Part shown: positions 48,646 to 55,403 of the stretch, piece by piece
How positions within the stretch are numbered: position 1 is the stretch's first letter
Layout of the letters: each line of letters begins with the position of its first letter
DNA from: Candidatus Melainabacteria bacterium
GTDB taxonomy: Bacteria; Cyanobacteriota; Vampirovibrionia; 2-02-FULL-35-15
Length of the DNA stretch: 64,000 nt
Direction: 5' to 3'
Assembly (NCBI GenBank): GCA_016193285.1
Contig: JACPSL010000038.1
Span: 1 to 64,000 of the forward strand
Made by a program: the position numbers and the translations under genes
Notes under the pieces: model-generated
Databases searched by the model: none
What the model saw: the letters and a program-made list of their open reading frames with translations, nothing else
What the model was told of the DNA's origin: nothing

Positions 48646-48766
48646 TATGCTTTTCTTTTGGACGGTCTTGTAGCTTAGCCCATTTAACAAAAAATAAATA
48701 ATAAATTCCTGAAAAGAATGTAATCACAGCAATTATCCACCCACACATTGCAATTATTATTTCCAT
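48635..48766 (-). CDS. Small membrane protein, 43 aa
   Basis: ATG 48766 begins inside the last codons of the upstream 83-residue membrane gene (10-bp overlap). The product is MEIIIAMCGWIIAVITFFSG followed by IYYLFFVKWAKLQDRPKEKH and TKI: one hydrophobic helix (about 2-26) and a basic tail that would stay in the cytoplasm. The overlap and the membrane-helix composition support translation. The family is not recognised. Confidence 0.65.
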   Translation of the reverse strand: MEIIIAMCGWIIAVITFFSGIYYLFFVKWAKLQDRPKEKHTKI

Positions 48767-49008
48767 ATTCTTGCTTCTCTTTTTCTTTCCCTATTGAAGA
48801 TTTTACGGCCTTGTTCAATAATAATACCACCTAAAATAAAACTGATAAATGCAACTAATAAATAAATAATAAAGCCCAATAAACCTAATTGTTTAAACAA
48901 AACAATTGGTGTAAGAAATACAGGGCCTATTGGAGTTAGCATTGCAATGCCAACTATCTTATATGTTTCAGCTTTATATCTTTCTTCTTCAGTTATGATG
49001 TTATTCAT
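48757..49008 (-). CDS. Small two-helix membrane protein, 83 aa
   Basis: An N-terminal amphipathic segment (NNIITEEERYKAETYKIVG) is followed by two hydrophobic helices at about 19-40 and 42-65 (IAMLTPIGPVFLTPIVLFKQ; LGLLGFIIYLLVAFISFILG) and a strongly basic tail (GRKIFNRERKREARIWK). It has TATAAT on the minus strand at 49020-49025 and two operator-like inverted repeats further upstream. It forms an operon with the 43-residue membrane protein. Function is unknown. Confidence 0.68.
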   Translation of the reverse strand: MNNIITEEERYKAETYKIVGIAMLTPIGPVFLTPIVLFKQLGLLGFIIYLLVAFISFILGGIIIEQGRKIFNRERKREARIWK

Positions 49009-49045
49009 AGTAGCCAGATATTATACTGAAGTACTTTTAAATTTG

Positions 49046-49064
49046 ATGTAACCATTGGTTACAT
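49046..49064. promoter_or_regulatory. Operator-like inverted repeat ATGTAACC-N3-GGTTACAT
   Basis: A perfect 8+8 repeat around ATT, overlapping the -35 position expected for the minus-strand TATAAT at 49020-49025. Same arms as the site at 3516-3534 upstream of dprA. Confidence 0.65.
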
Positions 49065-49076
49065 TCGTTATGCCTG

Positions 49077-49095
49077 ATGTAACTGCTGGTTACAA
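49077..49095. promoter_or_regulatory. Second, imperfect copy of the operator
   Basis: ATGTAACTGCTGGTTACAA keeps TGTAAC and GTTACA. Its centre is 31 bp from the first site, three helical turns, so both lie on the same face of the DNA. Confidence 0.6.
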
Positions 49096-49146
49096 TAAAT
49101 ACACATATGAGAAAAATTTATATGCCTAGTTCAATTGTAATTTACT

Positions 49147-50091
49147 TTAAGCTTGTTTTAATGACAACTCTAAGCGTCTAACTAAATTTGTTTTTTCAAC
49201 AATGTCTTTTAATCTTTTATTCCAGTTATTTAGTTCAAGTTTAACCAATGTGTTTCCTATAATAAACCAAGCTATTTCAAAGTATTTTAAAAGCTCATCA
49301 ACTTCAATAATATTTTCAATTACAAATTCATTTTCACAAGGCATAATATTCCAAATGTTTTTACCTTTTAAAATTAAACTTGACAAAGAAATTGAAATTT
49401 TGTTTGAATCTTTTTTATCTATGATGCACTTAAAAGAAGGCAAAAATGGTAGTAGAGTAAATGATGCTTCAAATTCTTTCTTGTTATCCTTGGTTTTTTT
49501 AGAGCTTTCTATATTTAAAAATGGTGATACCCAAAGTGCGAATTTATCTACATCACTAAGTAATGAGACCATTTCTTCTAACCTTGCATTAACAACAATG
49601 TAACTCCTAATACTTGACCATTCTTTTAAAGGATATTTTTTTTGCAATTTAAAATCTTTGCATAAAATATTTTTTAATCTTAAGTGTTTAATGTAAGTAT
49701 CAATGTAAAAGAAGGTAGATAAAAGAAGATCTAAAGCAGAAGGATTAAATTGGTTAAATAAAGAAAGATCTAACTTTTCTCTAATTAGACAGTTGTTTTC
49801 TTCTTCTAAAAAATACACAGACTGAGTTCCTTTAATTAGTCCACTAAAGCTAGAAGAAATTTTTTTATTCGGGATTATTTCTTTAATCTGATAAAGAAGT
49901 TGTAGTGTGTCCCAAAAAACACACCTTTGTGAATAATAAGTATTTAAATCTATATTTGTATTATTAAAGTTAAAGTTTTCAATTTTAAAAAATGGAGATG
50001 AGCATCTTAAAATTACACCTGGGTTTAAGAAATATTTAAAAACCTTTTCACTTGGAAGATTTATTTTTGAAAAAATGTCAATGGTTGCCAT
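49147..50091 (-). CDS. Probable tandem SRPBCC (START-like) protein, 314 aa
   Basis: The first half (IDIFSKINLPSEKVFKYFLN, then RCSSPFFKIENF and GTQSVYFLEEENNCLIREKL) and second half (VVNARLEEMVSLLSDVDKFA through VIENIIEVDELL) each have the beta-strand/helix plan of polyketide cyclase/SRPBCC proteins, with the typical VFxxFxxPxxxxxWxxP opening. No signal peptide. Members bind hydrophobic ligands. The assignment rests on pattern only. ATCTTA (TAAGAT on the minus strand) is nine bases upstream of the start. Confidence 0.5.
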   Translation of the reverse strand: MATIDIFSKINLPSEKVFKYFLNPGVILRCSSPFFKIENFNFNNTNIDLNTYYSQRCVFWDTLQLLYQIKEIIPNKKISSSFSGLIKGTQSVYFLEEENNCLIREKLDLSLFNQFNPSALDLLLSTFFYIDTYIKHLRLKNILCKDFKLQKKYPLKEWSSIRSYIVVNARLEEMVSLLSDVDKFALWVSPFLNIESSKKTKDNKKEFEASFTLLPFLPSFKCIIDKKDSNKISISLSSLILKGKNIWNIMPCENEFVIENIIEVDELLKYFEIAWFIIGNTLVKLELNNWNKRLKDIVEKTNLVRRLELSLKQA

Positions 50092-50162
50092 AAAGTTCTT
50101 ATCTTAAGACACAATAATTATATTATTACGGTAATAAAAATTAAACAATTTAATATATTAAT

Positions 50163-50197
50163 GTCTATAGTCTATGGTCTATAGTCTATAGTCTATT
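50163..50197. repeat. Heptanucleotide tandem repeat (GTCTATR)5 upstream of pstC
   Basis: Units GTCTATA, GTCTATG, GTCTATA, GTCTATA, GTCTATT end three bases before ATG 50201. Same unit family as the array within purL at 22807-22855. Confidence 0.88.
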
Positions 50198-50200
50198 TAT

Positions 50201-51127
50201 ATGAATAAATACTTTATTAAAAAGGAAAAGAGATTGTGGACTAATTTTGTGAATGGTTTAATGGCTCAACTCTTTTTTGTTAGTGCATTTTTAGCAGTGG
50301 TGTCATTGCTTTTAATTGCAATTTATGTTTTTTACAACGGGTTAAAAATTTTTAAAGTAGTTAAATTACAAGATTTTTTGTTTGGATATAATTGGGAACC
50401 TGTAACTTTAAAACTTTTTGGTATTCTCCCAATGATTATTACTTCTTTTTATGTAACTTTTGGAGCAATAATTGTCAGTGCACCACTTGGAATTGCGTGT
50501 GCAATTTTTTTAGCAGAGATTGCTCCCTTAAAAGCTCAAAGAATAATAAGACCAGCAGTTCAACTTTTAGCAGGCATACCATCAGTAATTTATGGACTTT
50601 TTGGCCTGACATTTATTGTTCCTCTTATACAAACTTTTTCTGAAGTTGCAGGTCTTTGCATATTGGCTGCAATAATTATTCTTTCAATAATGATCCTTCC
50701 AACAATTATTAGCATTGCAGAAGATTCAATTAGAGCAGTTCCAAAAGAACTTAAAGAAAGTAGTATTGCACTTGGCACTACAAAATGGCAAACCATTTAT
50801 GGTGCAATTTTACCTGCAAGTAAATCAGGACTAATTACTGCAGTGATACTTGCACTAGGAAGAGCATTTGGAGAAGCCATGGCAGTAAAAATGGTGATTG
50901 GAAATACCCAGACTATGCCTGATTTTTCTCCTAATACTTTATTTGGTTTACTGAGCTTAGCAAGGACCTTGACCACAAATATTATTGGTGACATTGAATA
51001 TGCAGAACCAGGCCCACACCTTCAAGCTCTTTTTGCAACTGGTGTAATATTATTTGTTTTTATTATTTTAATTAATGGGGTTTCATATTTACTACTTAGA
51101 AAATCATATGGAGCAAGTAAGGTATAA
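50201..51127 (+). CDS. pstC: Phosphate ABC transporter permease PstC
   Basis: A 308-residue inner-membrane permease with six predicted helices. The N-terminal helix is at about 22-48, and the binding-protein-dependent transport domain includes PLGIACAIFLAEIAP, QLLAGIPSVIYGLFGL and the ABC-coupling EAA loop ELKESSIALGTTKWQTIYGA, then GRAFGEAMAVKMVIGN. It partners PstA, which begins two bases after its stop. PstS and PstB are not in the window. The start follows directly on a heptamer repeat array with no Shine-Dalgarno. Confidence 0.92.
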   Translation: MNKYFIKKEKRLWTNFVNGLMAQLFFVSAFLAVVSLLLIAIYVFYNGLKIFKVVKLQDFLFGYNWEPVTLKLFGILPMIITSFYVTFGAIIVSAPLGIACAIFLAEIAPLKAQRIIRPAVQLLAGIPSVIYGLFGLTFIVPLIQTFSEVAGLCILAAIIILSIMILPTIISIAEDSIRAVPKELKESSIALGTTKWQTIYGAILPASKSGLITAVILALGRAFGEAMAVKMVIGNTQTMPDFSPNTLFGLLSLARTLTTNIIGDIEYAEPGPHLQALFATGVILFVFIILINGVSYLLLRKSYGASKV

Positions 51128-51128
51128 A

Positions 51129-52043
51129 ATGGCTCAACAACTAGAAAAAAAAATTACGCAAAGAGCTGAGAATATTTCAAGGATTCAGTCTGAGCAAAAT
51201 ATTGCTTTATCTGCCTTATGGTTTTCAGGATGGACTATTGTTGCAGTTTTAATTTTTATTATTGGTTATATTTTTTATTATGGCTTGCCATATGCATTGT
51301 CTTGGCATTATTTGTTTAGTCCTCCTGAAGGAGGCAGACATGACACAGGTGGGATTTTATACCAATTAGTTGGAACAATTTATTTAGTTTTTGGTGCAAT
51401 TCTTGTAGCTGCTCCTGTAGGAATTTCAACTGCAGTTTATCTTACTGAGTATGCACCTCAAAACCTGATTACAAAAACGATTCGTTTTGCAATTGAAAAT
51501 CTTGCAGGCATTCCTTCAATAATTTACGGGCTTTTTGGCCTTGCATTTTTTGTAATATTTTTAAAGTTTGAATATTCATTAATTGCTGGTGCACTAACTG
51601 TAGCCATTATGATACTTCCAGTGATTATCAGAACCTCTGAAGAAGCATTAAAAACTGTTCCTCAAACTCTCAGACAAAGTAGTTTAGCTTTAGGTGTAAA
51701 TAAATGGCAGACAATCTCTAATATAGTTTTGCCATCAGCATTTCCAGGTATTCTTACTGGAATATTACTTAGTGTAGGAAGGATCATTGGTGAATCTGCA
51801 ATTTTAATTTTAGCTACTGGTGGCAGCATTACAGCAATGCCAGATTTTATTTCTAGCAAGTATCCTTATTTTCTTCCAGACTCAGCAAGAACTTTAGCAG
51901 TTCATCTTTACTATCAAGCTACAAGCTATGACACAAGAGCAAAAGCATTTGCAACAGGAGTGGTTTTAGTACTTTTTGTTTTAATCTTGAATTATTGTAT
52001 TAATCAAATTTCAAAAAGATATAGAAGGAAATATGTGAGGTAA
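51129..52043 (+). CDS. pstA: Phosphate ABC transporter permease PstA
   Basis: I choose ATG 51129, directly after the pstC stop with AAGG upstream; the frame stays open back to 51075 inside pstC. The 304-residue permease has a long extracytoplasmic loop (PPEGGRHDTGGILYQLVGTI), ENLAGIPSIIYGLFGLAFF, the EAA loop TLRQSSLALGVNKWQTISNI and GRIIGESAILILATGG. No pstB or phoU follows. It operates with PstC to import phosphate. Confidence 0.92.
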   Translation: MAQQLEKKITQRAENISRIQSEQNIALSALWFSGWTIVAVLIFIIGYIFYYGLPYALSWHYLFSPPEGGRHDTGGILYQLVGTIYLVFGAILVAAPVGISTAVYLTEYAPQNLITKTIRFAIENLAGIPSIIYGLFGLAFFVIFLKFEYSLIAGALTVAIMILPVIIRTSEEALKTVPQTLRQSSLALGVNKWQTISNIVLPSAFPGILTGILLSVGRIIGESAILILATGGSITAMPDFISSKYPYFLPDSARTLAVHLYYQATSYDTRAKAFATGVVLVLFVLILNYCINQISKRYRRKYVR

Positions 52044-52090
52044 TGACTAGATTAATTTAACCCGATTTCAGGTGTGTAAATGTAATGTGA

Positions 52091-52096
52091 TATAAT
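52091..52096 (+). promoter_or_regulatory. -10 box TATAAT, leaderless start
   Basis: TATAAT ends seven bases before ATG 52104; no Shine-Dalgarno. Confidence 0.6.
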
Positions 52097-52103
52097 TTTT
52101 ATC

Positions 52104-52919
52104 ATGCCAAAAATCTTAAACTTAACTAGGAGGGTATTTTCTGTTGTTCCTACAAAAAGAACATATGAATTAGACTTTCCAGATAAAGTTAAACAAGATC
52201 AAAATCTCTTAAAATTAGCTGCAGGACTTGGAACTAATCAAAGAGTAGAAAAGCTAGAAGAAGCAATAGGAACAGCAGCTTGTGACGCTGTTTCATATGT
52301 AGACATTAATTCTGGCTTCTTAATGAAAGAAGGTGAACCATTTATTGGAAATGCCCAGTTACCAAATCTTCCTCCTACGGCAAATGTAATGGGTTTATTT
52401 TTAATCAAGGTGGGGGAAAATAATGAATTAGTTATTGAAGGAGCATCTATTGATGCTGATAAGAGAACACTTAAAGAGCCACCTTATGATATAGAAAAAT
52501 CAAGAGCTGAAATGTACCAGAGATATAGAAAGAAAGGAATATTTTTACAAATTCCTTCCCAAAATCTTGTAATAAATCTACAGAGCTTTTCTTTTCATAC
52601 TCCCCAAAAAAAGAAGATAGAAATCAATTTCAATTTAGATGCAGAATCCAAAAGGAATCTCTGGTATATAGCTCAAAAAGCAGGTGATAAGAAATTAATA
52701 GAAAGAATGGCAAGAGTTATCGAAGCATCAGCTCGTGAAGCAATTACTATTATTGAAAATGTAACTCCCAAAGGAGAAAATTTTTTAGCAAATCCATTTC
52801 TTATTGGTCCAGCTCCGATAGATAACTTACCTGAACTTGGTGCTGTATGTTTATTTCAATTCTTAAATCCAGAAAAGAATGGCAAACTAATTTGTGATAA
52901 ACTCCAAGTCTATGTATAG
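52104..52919 (+). CDS. Hypothetical protein with two copies of one domain, 271 aa
   Basis: Residues about 20-120 and 168-271 are homologous repeats: TYELDFPDKVKQDQNLLKLA versus KKIEINFNLDAESKRNLWYI; EEAIGTAACDAVSYVDINSG versus RVIEASAREAITIIENVTPK; FIGNAQLPNLPPTANVMGLF versus FLIGPAPIDNLPELGAVCLF. A basic N-terminus and a charged linker (125-150) join them. No signal peptide. Function is unknown. The repeats imply an ancient internal duplication, probably giving a pseudo-dimer. Confidence 0.62.
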   Translation: MPKILNLTRRVFSVVPTKRTYELDFPDKVKQDQNLLKLAAGLGTNQRVEKLEEAIGTAACDAVSYVDINSGFLMKEGEPFIGNAQLPNLPPTANVMGLFLIKVGENNELVIEGASIDADKRTLKEPPYDIEKSRAEMYQRYRKKGIFLQIPSQNLVINLQSFSFHTPQKKKIEINFNLDAESKRNLWYIAQKAGDKKLIERMARVIEASAREAITIIENVTPKGENFLANPFLIGPAPIDNLPELGAVCLFQFLNPEKNGKLICDKLQVYV

Positions 52920-53015
52920 ATGAAACCAGGTGTTGGAAATAATTACCTGACTAATTTTAATTTAGCTTTCTTTCTACAATTCTATAACCTTCTAAAACTG
53001 CATCTTCTATAAAAT

Positions 53016-53276
53016 CTATAAAATGTTTTTATGTTCTTTTTGCTTTTTTTTAATGAATTGTTTCTTTGCTTCTTTTATATTTTCACTTTTGCTTTCTTCA
53101 CCAGTAAGTTCAGTATAAAGTTTATTTATTTTCTTTTTAAGATTTTCACGCGGGACAGCTCTGTCATTTAGCCATCTGTTTAAAGCTGCAAAAGTAACTT
53201 CTAATCTTCTAGCTATTTCATCCTGATTTAGGCCAGTAACTTTTTGAATTAACTTAATTTGTTCTTTGTAATTCAT
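53016..53276 (-). CDS. XRE-family DNA-binding protein, 86 aa
   Basis: The helix-turn-helix is at about 8-40: IQKVTGLNQDEIARRLEVTF then AALNRWLNDRAVPRENLKKK, with the TFAALNRWL recognition helix. The rest is a Lys/Glu-rich helix. Two identical palindromes (AACTATATATAGTT) lie upstream, one two bases before ATG 53276, so it very probably represses itself. No partner toxin or phage gene is next to it. Confidence 0.82.
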   Translation of the reverse strand: MNYKEQIKLIQKVTGLNQDEIARRLEVTFAALNRWLNDRAVPRENLKKKINKLYTELTGEESKSENIKEAKKQFIKKKQKEHKNIL

Positions 53277-53278
53277 AT

Positions 53279-53319
53279 AACTATATATAGTTTCTAAATC
53301 CTGAGAACTATATATAGTT
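53279..53319. promoter_or_regulatory. Twin 14-nt operators AACTATATATAGTT
   Basis: Perfect palindromes at 53279-53292 and 53306-53319, centres 27 bp apart, between the XRE regulator and atpG. The first overlaps a TATATA that would be the regulator's -10 box. Confidence 0.75.
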
Positions 53320-53348
53320 TACCACTGCGAGGTTTTAATTCTCAATTC

Positions 53349-54233
53349 TTACCTCAGTGCCTCAACTCCACCAACAATTTCAGTAAGCTCCTGAGTAATA
53401 GCAGCCTGCCTGGCTTTGTTATAGACAATAGTTAGGTTATCAATTAATTCTTTTGCATTTTTTGTAGCACTTGACATTGCATTCATACGACTTGCAAGCT
53501 CACTACAATTAGCTTCTAACAAAGCATGAAAGATAACGTTGCTTAGATATAAAGGAAGTAAATATTCTAGGACATTATTTAATGATGGTTCAAATAAGAC
53601 AAATCCATTGTCTCTTTGCTGGTTTACCCCTTCGCCGGTTCGTTCCTCAACAATTGGTAAAAAATGTTTTACATAAACTTGATTTCTTAACATTGAAATA
53701 AAATCTGTTCCAATGATTTCTACTTGATCAACGTTTTTACTTATAAAAGCATTCTCTGCACTTGATGCAATTAAATTAGCTAGTTCTACTGAAGGAATTG
53801 CTGGAAGTTGAGTAAAGCTTTCTATTATTTCTACTTTTGCTCTTCTAAAAAAATTATTTGCTTTGTTTCCAACAAGAATTAATTTTGATTTTACACCAGC
53901 TTGTTCAAGCTCAAGAATTCTTTGAGTAGTTTTTTTAATTATGTTTGTATTGTAACTGCCACAAAGTCCTCTGTCAGAGCTAATTACAATAATTGCTAAA
54001 GCTTTTACTTCTCTTTCATTCATTAATGGTATTTCTTTCTTATCAAGAGAAGATATTGCACTTACTGTTCTTAGTGCAAAGTCACTTACCTTTTGAGTAT
54101 ACGGTCTTGAATTTAAAACCCTTGTTTGTGCTTTTCTAACCTTACTTGCAGCAACCAATTTCATTGCTTGAGTAATTTTTTGAGTACTCTTAATAGACTT
54201 TATTCGAACTTTTATGTGTTTTAAATTAGGCAC
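53349..54233 (-). CDS. atpG: F-type ATP synthase gamma subunit
   Basis: The central stalk of F1 ATP synthase. The 294-residue protein has the N-terminal helix LKHIKVRIKSIKSTQKITQA, MKLVAASKVRKAQ, SSDRGLCGSYNTNI and the C-terminal helix MNAMSSATKNAKELIDNLTI then YNKARQAAITQELTEIVGG, all diagnostic. It is not next to atpA or atpD, whereas the gene usually sits between them. It uses GTG with TATAAT seven bases upstream (leaderless). Around residue 200 the loop RTGEGVNQQRDN coincides with TCGCCGGT/TCGTTCCT octamer-like bases (53632-53647). Confidence 0.94.
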   Translation of the reverse strand: MPNLKHIKVRIKSIKSTQKITQAMKLVAASKVRKAQTRVLNSRPYTQKVSDFALRTVSAISSLDKKEIPLMNEREVKALAIIVISSDRGLCGSYNTNIIKKTTQRILELEQAGVKSKLILVGNKANNFFRRAKVEIIESFTQLPAIPSVELANLIASSAENAFISKNVDQVEIIGTDFISMLRNQVYVKHFLPIVEERTGEGVNQQRDNGFVLFEPSLNNVLEYLLPLYLSNVIFHALLEANCSELASRMNAMSSATKNAKELIDNLTIVYNKARQAAITQELTEIVGGVEALR

Positions 54234-54240
54234 ATCAGAT

Positions 54241-54246
54241 ATTATA
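54241..54246 (-). promoter_or_regulatory. -10 box TATAAT, leaderless atpG
   Basis: ATTATA on the + strand; the box ends seven bases before GTG 54233. There is no room for a ribosome-binding site. Confidence 0.6.
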
Positions 54247-54284
54247 GCTGTAGAAGCTAAGTGCTAAAATAATTTTGTAATTGT

Positions 54285-55382
54285 ATGAATAAGAAACAGA
54301 GAAAAATTTTTATTCTTCTTTACTTCCTTGCTTTTCTGCTTCTCTGTCTCTCACTAGAGTCATATTCGCAAACTAATGCAGTAAAAAAATATGATGAGTT
54401 AATAAATCCACCTTTGCAAGTTTCACCATCTCCTCTTCCTGAAATTCCAGCAAATGATGAATTAGTTTTGCTTTTACCAGTACTTGACAGTACGCTTTAT
54501 AAGGATTGGGTGCTTTTTGAAAGTCCTCAAGTCTGGAAAGCTGGTAGTGAAATCCCTTTTTATTTATTAGATAAACAAGATATTTTATATGAATCAGGTA
54601 TAGAAAAGGTTTTAAAAGTTTCTTATAAACAAGAATTGTCCACGGTAGAAGTATTAATTTATAAGTTTAAAGATCTTGCGGGTGCTTATAGTGCTTATAC
54701 AATCTTTCATTATGGTGAAGTGTCAAAACTTAAGGTTGGCAGAAACGTTACTGAGTCAAATAAGTTACTAAATTTTTGGAAAGGGAATTATTATATAGAT
54801 ATTCATGCACTAACTGAAAATGATGCTACCTCTAAAGAGTTTATAATTTTGTACAGCCAAGATAGCTCTAAAAACATACAAGCTGAAAAATTACCGCCAG
54901 TTGTTGCCATTCAATTACCTGCTTTGTATCGTGTTCAGGGTTCAGAGAAATATTGTTTAGGAGAAATATGCTGTAAAAGATTTTTAGCAAATAATGATCT
55001 TGATATTGATTTTTCCAATTTAAACATAAAAGAATCAGAAGGAATTATTAAAGCAGAGTATCAACTTTCTGAAGACATTAAAGATAAAGACAAAGATACT
55101 ATTCAACTACTCCTTGCTCGTTATATAAAAAAAGAGACAGCACAATCCGTGTTTAATTTATTAGAAGAAAAATTTGAAAAGAAAAAAATGGACATGGATA
55201 TAGATGACTCAACAGTTATAATAAAAATTAAAAAGGATGATTATTTGCTTTTTAAACAAAAGGGTAATTTACTAGCTATTGCTTATGCTGTAAAAAATAA
55301 AAAATCAGGAGAACAAATCCTTAAGTTGGTTCCATGGCCTATTGAAATTACAAAGCCTATAGTTCTGCCTACAGAAAAGTAA
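54285..55382 (+). CDS. Exported protein, DUF6599-like, 365 aa
   Basis: The signal peptide is at about 7-28 (FILLYFLAFLLLCLSLESYS). The mature part has LLPVLDSTLYKDWVLFESPQ, YLLDKQDILYESGIEKVLKV, then YKFKDLAGAYSAYTIFHYGE and LLNFWKGNYYIDIHAL, which matches the plan of DUF6599 (an 'adenosine-gamma..., A-x-G-A-Y-x-x-Y' type segment in exported proteins of acidobacteria and others) as I remember it. Cysteines in EKYCLGEICCKRF may form a disulfide or bind metal. The signal-peptide core is encoded by 8-nt repeats. The family call is tentative. Confidence 0.6.
   Translation: MNKKQRKIFILLYFLAFLLLCLSLESYSQTNAVKKYDELINPPLQVSPSPLPEIPANDELVLLLPVLDSTLYKDWVLFESPQVWKAGSEIPFYLLDKQDILYESGIEKVLKVSYKQELSTVEVLIYKFKDLAGAYSAYTIFHYGEVSKLKVGRNVTESNKLLNFWKGNYYIDIHALTENDATSKEFIILYSQDSSKNIQAEKLPPVVAIQLPALYRVQGSEKYCLGEICCKRFLANNDLDIDFSNLNIKESEGIIKAEYQLSEDIKDKDKDTIQLLLARYIKKETAQSVFNLLEEKFEKKKMDMDIDDSTVIIKIKKDDYLLFKQKGNLLAIAYAVKNKKSGEQILKLVPWPIEITKPIVLPTEK
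54324..54355. repeat. Octanucleotide-like repeat in a signal-peptide coding region
   Basis: Imperfect 8-nt units TCCTTGCT, TTTCTGCT, TCTCTGTC, TCTCACTA encode FLAFLLLCLSLE. This is the same unit family, other orientation, as 12842-12873. Confidence 0.6.
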
Positions 55383-55391
55383 AAATTAAGG

Positions 55392-55397
55392 TACAAT
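55392..55397 (+). promoter_or_regulatory. -10 box TACAAT, leaderless korA (GTG start)
   Basis: TACAAT ends six bases before GTG 55404, placing +1 on the G of the start codon. Confidence 0.55.
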
Positions 55398-55403
55398 TTT
55401 ATT

